From G963662905 sp965230045 (GTDB lineage: Bacteria; Bacteroidota; Bacteroidia; Bacteroidales; WRLA01), in assembly GCA_965230045.1 (NCBI GenBank), contig OZ245940.1, forward strand, positions 4,898,001 through 4,962,000: DNA of 64,000 nucleotides, written 5' to 3'. The notes under the pieces were generated by a model, which saw nothing but the letters and a program-made list of their open reading frames with translations, had not been told where the DNA came from and did no database searches. The position numbers and the translations under genes were made by a program. How positions within the stretch are numbered: the stretch's first letter is position 1; every line of letters starts with the position of its first letter. Below, in pieces: positions 1 to 7,395 of this stretch.

Positions 1-566
1 GTGTACCAGTTCAGCAGCTCATCAAGATAGATAAAATTATGATGGTGATTGAGCAGCTGATCGACCAGCTTTCGGCTGATGAGCCGGAAAGAAGATCCAT
101 TTCCGGGGCCATCGTATAATGCATGGGAAGATTTATGAAGCGCCTTGCTGCCAATGCGCCGGGAACGGCTGTGGCTTTTCTTGGCCGGAATACCGTACAC
201 CAGGTCACTTTCATGTTTTTCAGCTGCTTCGATCAGTTTGGGGATTTCTTCGGGCGGGTTTTGCAGATCATCGTCCATGGTTATGACCTGCATGCCCTGC
301 ACAAAAGTAAAACCACAGAAAATGGCATTATGCTGGCCAAAATTCCGGCTCAAACTAATGGCACGAACTTCATTTGGATACGCCCGATGCAGGTCTTCCA
401 AAACCTGCCAGCTTTCATCGCGGCTATAATCGTTTACGAAAACCACTTCGTAGCTGCGCTCCAGCTTTTCAAAACAGGATTTGATCCCAAGAAATAATTC
501 CTTCAGGGAATCCTCACTATTGTGCACCGGCACTACAACCGAAAAATCAAGGCTTTTTTTATTCAT
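1..566 (-). CDS. Family 2 glycosyltransferase, C-terminus cut by window edge
   Basis: Partial gene of 188 visible codons that runs off the left edge. It reads as a GT-A (family 2) enzyme of the dolichol-phosphate-mannose synthase / ArnC type: a VVVPVHNSEDSL opening, VFVNDYSRD (nucleotide-sugar site, residues about 43-51), LSRNFGQHNA, and a metal-binding ITMDDDLQNPPEEI (about 97-110). Such enzymes usually move a sugar from UDP or GDP onto a lipid carrier at the inner membrane face. The start ATG lies one base after the stop of the upstream SDR gene, with a GGAGG Shine-Dalgarno inside the SDR end, so the two are translationally close and share an operon with the KAS III gene. Any C-terminal membrane anchor is outside the window. 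Family firm, substrate unknown. Confidence 0.85.
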   Translation of the reverse strand, partial: MNKKSLDFSVVVPVHNSEDSLKELFLGIKSCFEKLERSYEVVFVNDYSRDESWQVLEDLHRAYPNEVRAISLSRNFGQHNAIFCGFTFVQGMQVITMDDDLQNPPEEIPKLIEAAEKHESDLVYGIPAKKSHSRSRRIGSKALHKSSHALYDGPGNGSSFRLISRKLVDQLLNHHHNFIYLDELLNWY

Positions 567-567
567 A

Positions 568-1305
568 TCAACCTCCTCCGAGGATTAAATTGGTTCCGGT
601 TACCCAGCGCGCTGCATCGGAAAGGAAAAACACAATCGGATTGGCCACATCTTCGGGTTCGCCCAAACCAAGGATTTGCCGTTCTTCAATTTTATCCACC
701 GCTTCATTGGAATAATCCGATGCCGTTTGATCGAGCATGGGTGTTCTCACAAAAGCCGGGCTTACGCAATTCACCCGGATTTTGCGCTTAGCCAGTTCTA
801 CGGTCAATACGCGTGCATATCCTTCAATTGCTGCCCTTGCGCTGACATACATCGCGCCACCCACAAAAGGATAACGCGTTGAAATGGACGAAATAAAAAC
901 AATCGAAGCATCCGTTCGCTGGATTTTCTTCTTTTTCAGGATGCGTGCATTGAGCAAAACCGTGGCATCAAAACTAATGCTGAAGGTTTTTCTCATGGCT
1001 GCCTCATCAATAAACTGAGCGGGCAGCAAATCCGAAATGCCTGTGGAATAAACCAGGCCGTGCAATCTGGGCAGCTCGTCCGTAAGCCGTTCGATATCAT
1101 CTTTTTTAGTCAGGTCGGCAATGATCATTTGATGTCCTTCGCCATCCAGCGCATCAAGTGTAGCTTTCAGTCGCTTTTCATTGCGGCCGGTAATCACCAG
1201 CTGAGCTCCGCGCTGACTTGCCGTGATGGCCGTTTGCATGCCCAAACCGGATGATGCTCCGGTAACCAGAATTATTTTTCCTGTAAGATCAAAAGGGTTC
1301 TTCAT
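568..1305 (-). CDS. Short-chain dehydrogenase/reductase with Arg at the catalytic Lys position
   Basis: A 245-residue SDR. The Rossmann motif TGASSGLG is at residues 15-22, and the FISSIS segment near 137-142 supplies the catalytic Ser. The active-site Tyr153 is followed four residues later by Arg157 (YVSAR) where classical SDRs have Lys, a conservative but unusual change. The start is ATG 1305, giving MKNPFDLTGK, because the upstream extension has no SDR character and would reach into the KAS III gene. In its place between KAS III and a glycosyltransferase it is a candidate 3-oxoacyl or sugar ketoreductase. The role is inferred from context only. Confidence 0.82.
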   Translation of the reverse strand: MKNPFDLTGKIILVTGASSGLGMQTAITASQRGAQLVITGRNEKRLKATLDALDGEGHQMIIADLTKKDDIERLTDELPRLHGLVYSTGISDLLPAQFIDEAAMRKTFSISFDATVLLNARILKKKKIQRTDASIVFISSISTRYPFVGGAMYVSARAAIEGYARVLTVELAKRKIRVNCVSPAFVRTPMLDQTASDYSNEAVDKIEERQILGLGEPEDVANPIVFFLSDAARWVTGTNLILGGG

Positions 1306-1315
1306 AATCAATAAT

Positions 1316-2371
1316 CTAAAGTTCAAGCAATTGCGGACAAACAATATGATCTGTTTCGATGATGGTGGTTCCCCACGACAAGCCAATACCAAAAGCGGAA
1401 AGCAGCAGTTTCATTTTACGGTTTTGCAGTTCGTCGCGCAGCTGGCTCACCAAAGTAAGCGGAATGGAAGCTGAGCTGGTGTTTCCAAAATCCTGAATAG
1501 AAAAAGGGACTTTGGCCGGATCGGCTTTCAGCATTTTGCGGATGGTGTTATTAATCAGTTTATTGGCCTGATGGAAGAGCAGAAAATCAAATTCATCGAG
1601 TGATCCGCCGGTTTCTTTGAGCAACTTTTTGATGTTGGGCACTACTTCGCGCAGGCTGAAATTAAAAACTTCCACCCCATCGAGAATAATATTCATGGGT
1701 GCACGCTCGATGCCCTCGGCTATTTTTTCACTTTTGAGCGAATTTTCATTTACGAGATGGCGCACACCCCCGTCGCGGATCATAATGGCTTTGTGCCCGG
1801 CACCGTCGGTTTGCAGGTTAAACGGCATGGATGGTGCGTTGATATCATGTTGCAAAGCCGTTGCTGTAGCCGCATCACCAAAAAGCGGATATGTGCTTTT
1901 ATCTTTGTAGGATGATGTTACATTGGACAAATCACCCACCAATAAAAGTGCTTTTTTGATAAATCCGGCCGCCATCATATTGCTGGCAATAGAAAGCCCA
2001 TAAACATAACCCGAACAGCCCAGGCCAATATCAAAGGAAAGGCAGGTCTTGGGCAGTTTCAGGCGATCCTGAAGGATGGGTGCCGTTGCGGGAATGATAT
2101 AATCGCCCGACTGGCTCACAAAAATCAGCATATCGATTTCCTTTTTATCCCACTGAAGTTCAGCCAGAAGCTTTTCCGCTGCTTCAAAAGCCAGATCGGA
2201 TGTGGTCATGCCCTCCGGAGCTACCCGGCGTTTATCCACCCCAATGGTTTTGATGAGCAGGTCGCGTTCTTTTTCCGAAATCCAATCGTAATCCTGATTG
2301 GAAATTTCATTTTTGGGCACACATGCCGCTAATCCGGCGATGCGTGTATTATTTGTGTGGAATATAGCCAT
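1316..2371 (-). CDS. 3-oxoacyl-ACP synthase III family protein (KAS III-like)
   Basis: A 351-residue thiolase-fold enzyme of the FabH family. The catalytic triad is visible: Cys119 in DIGLGCSGYVYG, His267 in LLFHQANKLI and Asn297 in DFGNTSSASIP. FabH-type enzymes perform decarboxylative Claisen condensation of an acyl-CoA or acyl-ACP with malonyl-ACP; relatives transfer acyl groups. It is first in a minus-strand group with an SDR and a glycosyltransferase, and divergent from an acyl-AMP ligase with its own carrier domain. This suggests a dedicated acyl-chain pathway rather than housekeeping fatty acid synthesis (inference). A TAAATTTG -7-like element lies upstream on the minus strand (2397-2404), without a clear -33 partner. 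Confidence 0.85.
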   Translation of the reverse strand: MAIFHTNNTRIAGLAACVPKNEISNQDYDWISEKERDLLIKTIGVDKRRVAPEGMTTSDLAFEAAEKLLAELQWDKKEIDMLIFVSQSGDYIIPATAPILQDRLKLPKTCLSFDIGLGCSGYVYGLSIASNMMAAGFIKKALLLVGDLSNVTSSYKDKSTYPLFGDAATATALQHDINAPSMPFNLQTDGAGHKAIMIRDGGVRHLVNENSLKSEKIAEGIERAPMNIILDGVEVFNFSLREVVPNIKKLLKETGGSLDEFDFLLFHQANKLINNTIRKMLKADPAKVPFSIQDFGNTSSASIPLTLVSQLRDELQNRKMKLLLSAFGIGLSWGTTIIETDHIVCPQLLEL

Positions 2372-2413
2372 AAGCGTTTTTTTCTGGGTATTTGAACAAA
2401 TTTACTGCAAATT

Positions 2414-2443
2414 TTGAAATAATAATGTTGATCCGTAAATTTG
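2414..2443 (+). promoter_or_regulatory. Bacteroidota-type promoter for the acyl-AMP ligase gene
   Basis: TTG at 2414-2416, exactly 19 bases, then TAAATTTG at 2436-2443, matching the Bacteroidota primary-sigma consensus TTG-N19-TAnnTTTG. Transcription would start near 2450. This makes an upstream TTG start at 2441 impossible on this transcript and supports ATG 2489. Confidence 0.6.
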
Positions 2444-2488
2444 CGAAGCAATGCTGAGACAACACTTATAAACCTAACGAAGCAAAAA

Positions 2489-4537
2489 ATGCCCATCTTC
2501 CCTTTTAAAAAGCGTAAAAGCAAGGAAAACAAAAGCCAAAAGCCTTTCCCTGATTATCCCTACAACAGCCTGGTAGAAACAATGCAGGGACTTTCTGCAA
2601 AACAGCCGCACAAAAGGCTATATACTTATCTCAACGATGGCGAAAATGATGCCTTTCACATCAGCTGGCAGGAAATGGATTCTTATGCCAGGACCTATGC
2701 GGCATACCTTCAGGACAAAGGATTGAAAGGCGAAAGGGTTTTACTGCTATATCCGCAGGGTTATGCGTTTATCATTGCATTCTGGGGCTGTTTGTATGCC
2801 GGGGCTCTGGCCATTCCTGCTTATCCGCCCAAGCGCAACCGTTCCTTGCTGCGCATTAAAAATATTATCGATGATTCTGATGCAAAACTGGTAGTGACCA
2901 CCGATGATATTTTTCCGCGTATTGAAAAAAATTTCACCAAAGAAAGCTGGATGCAGGAGATTTCGTGGGACACCCATGAAACCATCATGAAAAACTCATT
3001 GGCCTATCAGGAATATCTGCCCGAACGCGATGATATCGCATTTTTGCAATATACCAGCGGCTCTACCGGCGCTCCCAAAGGTGTGATGGTGAGCCATGGA
3101 AATATTCTGGCCAATTGCCAGCATTTGAAAGATACATTTGTATTAAGCGAATCAACTCCCACTGTTCACTGGCTGCCCATTTTCCATGATATGGGCCTCA
3201 TCTTTGGTGTCACCAGCTGCGTTTATTCCAACTATCTGAGTGTACTCATGCCTCCGGTCAGCTTTATCCAAAAACCTGTCCGCTGGCTCAAAGCATTCCA
3301 AAAATACAAAGGAACAACCGGTGGGGCTCCCAATTTTGCCTATGATTTGATGGCTGAAAATATAGATAAAGAAGAAAAGAAAGGTTTAGATTTAAGCTCG
3401 GTTATCACATTATATAATGGTGCGGAGCCGGTTCGTCAAAGTTCATTTTCTGCATTCTATCAAGCTTTTAAAAATTATGGGCTCAAAGACACAACCCTGT
3501 TTCCTACATATGGAATGGCTGAAACCACATTAATTATCAGTGGCGGCACCATCTACGAAAAAGATAAATACCTACGTATCGACAAACAAGCCTATCAATG
3601 TGATAAAGTTGAGTTAATAACAGATCCATCTAAAAAAGGGATTGCCTTGGCCAGTGTAGGAAAAACGCGTCCGGATATGCAGGCCCGCATTGTACATCCC
3701 GAAACCATGATGGCCTGCAAGGAAGGCGAAGTAGGCGAAATCTGGATATCGGGCACATCGGTAACCAAAGGCTACTGGAACAAACCGGAGCTAAGCCTTG
3801 AAACTTTCGATGCGCATATTGCTTCATCAGGCGAAGGCCCCTTCCTGCGTACCGGTGATCTGGGATTTATCCATGAAGGCGATCTTTATGTTTCCGGCAG
3901 GCTCAAAGACCTGATCATTATCCGGGGCGCCAATTATTATCCGCAGGATATCGAACTGGTAGCCGAACAAAGCCATGAAGGAATCAATACCGGAAATTCC
4001 GCAGCATTTTCCATTGAAACAAATGATGAAGAAAAACTGGTGATTGTTGCCGAAATGCGCCGCACAGCCCTCCATAATCTTGATGCGGAAGATGTTTGCG
4101 CGAAAATACGCGATGCGGTTTTCCAGGCTTTTGAGCTCCGCCCACATGCCATTGTGCTGATCCGCACGGTAAGCATACCCAAGACTTCGAGTGGCAAAAT
4201 CCAAAGACGTGCCTGCAAACAGGAATACCTTGATGGAAAACTCAGTATTGTGGGCCAATGGCAGGAAGAAAATTTTTCATTGGCAAAGGCTGATGAAGAA
4301 AAAACCGATATGAAAACCTGGCTCATCAACTGGATTGAGAAAAAGATGAAAATCCCGGCAGAAAAAATTGATTTTGAAAAGGCCATGAGCCAATATCCCT
4401 TTGATTCAGTAACTGCCATTGAGCTTGAAGCCGATCTGTCCGAAGAATTTGGTTTTAAAATGGCGCCACAGGATTTTTTCCAGGCTCAGGTTTTAGGAGA
4501 TATTTTGCGGATGGTCGAAAAGGAAAAACAATCGTAG
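2489..4537 (+). CDS. Fatty acyl-AMP ligase (FAAL-like) with C-terminal acyl carrier domain
   Basis: A 682-residue two-domain protein. The adenylation domain shows AYPPKRNRSL, the phosphate-loop TSGSTGAPKGVMVSHG (about 185-200) and YGMAET, all typical of fatty acyl-AMP ligases that activate fatty acids and pass them to a carrier instead of CoA. The C-terminal 70 residues form an acyl carrier domain with the phosphopantetheine Ser640 in FDSVTAIEL. So one polypeptide can both activate and hold the acyl chain. The start is ATG 2489; an in-frame TTG at 2441 overlaps the promoter and is rejected. It is divergent from the KAS III/SDR/glycosyltransferase group. The acyl substrate is unknown. Confidence 0.88.
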   Translation: MPIFPFKKRKSKENKSQKPFPDYPYNSLVETMQGLSAKQPHKRLYTYLNDGENDAFHISWQEMDSYARTYAAYLQDKGLKGERVLLLYPQGYAFIIAFWGCLYAGALAIPAYPPKRNRSLLRIKNIIDDSDAKLVVTTDDIFPRIEKNFTKESWMQEISWDTHETIMKNSLAYQEYLPERDDIAFLQYTSGSTGAPKGVMVSHGNILANCQHLKDTFVLSESTPTVHWLPIFHDMGLIFGVTSCVYSNYLSVLMPPVSFIQKPVRWLKAFQKYKGTTGGAPNFAYDLMAENIDKEEKKGLDLSSVITLYNGAEPVRQSSFSAFYQAFKNYGLKDTTLFPTYGMAETTLIISGGTIYEKDKYLRIDKQAYQCDKVELITDPSKKGIALASVGKTRPDMQARIVHPETMMACKEGEVGEIWISGTSVTKGYWNKPELSLETFDAHIASSGEGPFLRTGDLGFIHEGDLYVSGRLKDLIIIRGANYYPQDIELVAEQSHEGINTGNSAAFSIETNDEEKLVIVAEMRRTALHNLDAEDVCAKIRDAVFQAFELRPHAIVLIRTVSIPKTSSGKIQRRACKQEYLDGKLSIVGQWQEENFSLAKADEEKTDMKTWLINWIEKKMKIPAEKIDFEKAMSQYPFDSVTAIELEADLSEEFGFKMAPQDFFQAQVLGDILRMVEKEKQS

Positions 4538-4656
4538 GGGGATTGCTTTCAGTTTCGATTTTAACGACCTTTGACACAGCGCTTCAATTCGATGCAATAC
4601 CAAGCCGAAAGTTGTGAATTGCTTTCAGTTTCGATTTTAACGACCTTTGACTAAAC
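4535..4656 (+). CRISPR. Probable solitary CRISPR unit (two decayed 46-base repeats, one 30-base spacer)
   Basis: A 34-base block beginning ATTGCTTTCAG occurs exactly twice, at 4542-4575 and 4618-4651, with a period of 76. The second copy is preceded by GTTGTGA (4611-4617) and the first is followed by ACAGC (4576-4580). From memory, 46-48-base type II-C repeats of Bacteroidota typically start with GTTGTGAATTGCTTTC and often end in ACAGC or ACAAC. Reading each repeat as 46 bases (4535-4580, 4611-4656) leaves a spacer of exactly 30 (4581-4610). The outer ends (left of copy 1, right of copy 2) are degenerate. No cas gene is in the window, and the first copy abuts the ligase stop codon. The alternative is a simple tandem duplication of a regulatory block. 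Confidence 0.45.
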
Positions 4657-4754
4657 CAACCACAGTGCATCACATCAAAACATTCATAGAAAAATACACC
4701 GATATCAGCAGTGCCGATCAGGACGTAATCTGTGCCTTTGTAAAATCCTCTTAA
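4647..4754 (+). pseudogene. Short open fragment, possibly a Crp/Fnr N-terminal remnant
   Basis: A 35-codon open frame from a TTG inside the second repeat to a TAA just before the terminator. It includes HIKTFIEKYTDISSADQD, which resembles the first helix of Bacteroidota cyclic-nucleotide-binding (Crp/Fnr) regulators from memory, and then stops where such a protein would enter its beta-barrel. It could be the stump of a deleted gene or chance. Low confidence. Confidence 0.25.
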
Positions 4755-4757
4755 AAC

Positions 4758-4793
4758 AAAAAGCCACCCGATCATCCCGGATGGCTTTTTTTT
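4758..4793. terminator. Bidirectional intrinsic terminator between convergent genes
   Basis: AAAGCCACCCG and CGGATGGCTTT form a hairpin with a loop of about six bases, flanked by a T-run on each strand. It separates the plus-strand acyl-AMP ligase unit from the minus-strand nucleoside transporter. Confidence 0.7.
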
Positions 4794-4807
4794 GTTATCG
4801 TTTGGGC

Positions 4808-6382
4808 TTAGCCCATAATTGTTCCAATAATTGTAGCGGAGAGCAAACTGGCCAAAGTACCGCCAATCAGCGCTTTGATCCCATATTTTGAAAGCTGCAC
4901 GCGCTTATCCGGTGCAAGCGATCCAATACCACCAATTTGAATGCCGATACTGGCAAAATTGGCAAAACCACAAAGCATATAGGTGGCCATAATGATGGAT
5001 TTTTGCTCGGTAAACAGCCCTGCGGCTTTGAAATCGCTCAGGCTCACATAGCCGATAAACTCGGTCATGATGACTTTTTCGCCAAGCAATTGACCCACCA
5101 AAGCGATATCTTCGGTGCACACGCCAATCAGCCACATCAATGGGGCAAAAGCATAGCCCAGCATAAACTGCAGGGAAAGACCTTCGTATTTTCCGTTGGT
5201 AAAAGCAGCGATATTATCGTTGATATCAAATAAGGCACCTATTTTAAAGGAGATAAAATTGATCATCGCGATAAAAGCAATAAAAACGAGCAACATTGCG
5301 GCAACATTTACGGCAAGTTTCAATCCTTCTCCTGTACCGTTCGAAACGGCATCCAGCACATTGTTTCCAATACGGTCTTTGGGTACGCTCACATCCTGAC
5401 TGATTTCTTCGGTTTGCGGCACCAGTATTTTGGAAATAACGATTGCCCCGGGAGCTGCCATCACGGAAGCCGTAAGCAGGTGCTTGGCAAAAAGCAGTCG
5501 CTGCTGGGGATCGTCGCCACCAAGGAAACTGATATAAACTGCCAGCACACCTCCGGCCAAAGTCGCCATTCCGCCCATCATCACGAGCAGGATTTCCGAT
5601 TTGGTCATCTTGGAAAGGTATGCCTTGATCATTAAGGGCGACTCGGTTTGTCCGAGGAAAATATTCCCGGCAACCGAAAGGCTTTCAGGACCGCTCAGGC
5701 GCATCAGGCGCGACATGATCCATGCGAGCACATAAACAACCCACTGAATAATTCCGAGATAAAACAGCAAACTTGTGAGTGCCGAAAAGAAAATAATGGT
5801 AGGCAGGATTTGCACTGCAAAATTAAGCAGCGGCACTTCGATTTTTCCGGTTACAAATGATTTAAAGAGGAAATCTGTTCCTTCCTTCGTGAAATCCAGC
5901 ACTTTAACAAACATTTTCCCGACCACCTCAAAGAATGTCTGCATAAAAGGTACATATAAGATACTCACGGCCAGAATGATCTGAATCGCCAGTCCAATCA
6001 GGACTACACGCCAGTTAATCGCTTTGCGGTTGCTGCTGAGCACCCAAGCCAGGGCGATAAGCACCAGCAGTCCGAGCATTCCACGCAACAAACTGTTTAG
6101 AGTAAAGCCGGTGGATTGCCCCGAGAGCAAAATATTGGATTTGGCTTCCTGTTTTACGGCTTCCAGGTTTTCTTCGGGCTGCACCATCTGATCAGCGGCC
6201 TCCTGCATCATCTGCACCGTATCATTTTGAACAAGCGTGTCCGTTTGCGCCTGAAGGTTTGTGCTGAATGCAAAAAAGACCAGAAAGGTCATCATCAGGA
6301 AATTCAAAAGCTGCCTTTTTGAAAAGGCCGTCCTGCCCTGAAGTATTTTTCGAGTTGTCATAAGTATGTTTTTTAGTGGCAT
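4808..6382 (-). CDS. Concentrative nucleoside transporter (CNT/NupC family)
   Basis: A 524-residue polytopic inner-membrane protein. Residues about 90-200 carry the CNT N-terminal helices. The hallmark NIFLGQTESPLMIKAYL and the gate domain VMMGGMATLAGGVLAVYI are followed by the C-terminal core (YALFA-like FAPLMWLIGV, GFANFASIGIQIGG). CNT proteins import nucleosides with Na+ or H+. An N-terminal extension of about 85 residues has a signal-like hydrophobic stretch and a Gln/Glu-rich segment before the first CNT helix; family members in Bacteroidota can carry such extensions. An alternative start at 6361 would shorten it by seven residues. It stands alone between two terminator or promoter regions. 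Confidence 0.85.
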   Translation of the reverse strand: MPLKNILMTTRKILQGRTAFSKRQLLNFLMMTFLVFFAFSTNLQAQTDTLVQNDTVQMMQEAADQMVQPEENLEAVKQEAKSNILLSGQSTGFTLNSLLRGMLGLLVLIALAWVLSSNRKAINWRVVLIGLAIQIILAVSILYVPFMQTFFEVVGKMFVKVLDFTKEGTDFLFKSFVTGKIEVPLLNFAVQILPTIIFFSALTSLLFYLGIIQWVVYVLAWIMSRLMRLSGPESLSVAGNIFLGQTESPLMIKAYLSKMTKSEILLVMMGGMATLAGGVLAVYISFLGGDDPQQRLLFAKHLLTASVMAAPGAIVISKILVPQTEEISQDVSVPKDRIGNNVLDAVSNGTGEGLKLAVNVAAMLLVFIAFIAMINFISFKIGALFDINDNIAAFTNGKYEGLSLQFMLGYAFAPLMWLIGVCTEDIALVGQLLGEKVIMTEFIGYVSLSDFKAAGLFTEQKSIIMATYMLCGFANFASIGIQIGGIGSLAPDKRVQLSKYGIKALIGGTLASLLSATIIGTIMG

Positions 6383-6429
6383 CTTCAGGGAAGAAAAGAG
6401 CTATTATCCCTGATTTACAATAAAATATA

Positions 6430-7023
6430 TTATTCTAAATTCTCTCTTCGGTTGAGTTCATCACGGATTTTTGATGCATTTTCATAATCCTCTGCTTCGA
6501 TTGCTTTTTGCATCATCTCTTCGAGCTGTTCGCGTGTCAGCTCATCAAAACTGCTTTTTTTGGCCGGTTTTGGTTCTTCTTCCACCACTTCTTCCGCAGG
6601 ATCATCTTCATTGGCATCCATTACCACTCCGGTTTCCTTGAGGATGTGTTCGTAGGTAAAAATCGGGCATTTAAAGCGCACCGCAAGTGCAACGGCATCC
6701 GAGGTGCGCGAATCAATTACGCTTTCGTTACCGCCTTGTTCGCAAATAAGCTTGGCATGAAATACGCCTTCTACAAATTTATCGATGATAACTTCTTTGA
6801 GTTTGATGTCAAATTTTTGGGCAAAGGAAACAAAGAGGTCGTGGGTAAGCGGGCGGCCCGGCCGGATTTTTTCCAGTTCCATAGCGATGGATTGTGCTTC
6901 AAAATTACCAATAATAATAGGCAGGCGTCGGGGGCCTTCCTTTTCGTTCAGCACGAGCGCATACGCACCGCTTTGTAACTGACTGTATGACAGACCCGTT
7001 ATCTCTAATCTGATTTTCTCCAT
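6430..7023 (-). CDS. Bifunctional nuclease (DUF151) family protein with UVR motif
   Basis: A 197-residue protein. The N-terminal BFN/DUF151 domain (about 1-135) is recognised by GAYALVLNEKEGPRRLPIIIGNFEAQSIAMEL and SRTSDAVALAVRFKCPIF. An acidic linker (DDPAEEVVEEEP) leads to a C-terminal UVR-type coiled motif, REQLEEMMQKAIEAEDYENASKIRDELN written here in part as EDYENASKIRDEL, like the UvrB/UvrC contact helix. The combination is standard in Bacteroidota and suggests a nucleic-acid-linked stress or repair role; the biochemical function is not settled. I chose ATG 7023 (MEKIRLEI) because homologues begin directly with this strand; ATG 7059 would add 12 non-conserved residues. Confidence 0.82.
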   Translation of the reverse strand: MEKIRLEITGLSYSQLQSGAYALVLNEKEGPRRLPIIIGNFEAQSIAMELEKIRPGRPLTHDLFVSFAQKFDIKLKEVIIDKFVEGVFHAKLICEQGGNESVIDSRTSDAVALAVRFKCPIFTYEHILKETGVVMDANEDDPAEEVVEEEPKPAKKSSFDELTREQLEEMMQKAIEAEDYENASKIRDELNRRENLE

Positions 7024-7059
7024 GTTTCCGTGAGCTGACTTAGGATTCAATTCAGGCAT

Positions 7060-7395
7060 AAAATTATTAAATTTATTGGAGCACCGCTTGCCAAAACGCG
7101 AAATAATCGGTAAACAGGCTATGGTATTAAAACTCTACTTTATGACAATGTAGGCAACGTCCAAGCTCCTTAACTGTTTAGTTTCCTTCTAAATTTCAAG
7201 AAAATATTTTAGCTGCTTTTTTGAAAGACAAAGTCATAAAGACGTAAAATACTGATTTTCATAATTTTAAAAATTATATCAAAATTTCAACATCAAAACT
7301 TAAAAAAAATTTAAAACCCAAAAGCGATTTAATGTCGGAGAAAAGAGCTATTCCGTAATTTTGCTTATATAAGAATTAACCAAACACTGTAAGTT
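7060..7395. other. AT-rich intergenic region with the pyrophosphatase promoter
   Basis: 336 bases between divergent genes. A -7-like TAATTTTG sits at 7356-7363, giving a start of transcription near 7370 and a leader of about 25 bases for the pyrophosphatase. No good -33 TTG is at the right distance. The rest is A/T-rich runs with no coding, repeat or RNA structure I can support. Confidence 0.4.

Noticed and set aside
2441..2488. TTG as start of the acyl-AMP ligase
   Set aside because: It is part of the -7 promoter element, upstream of the expected transcription start.
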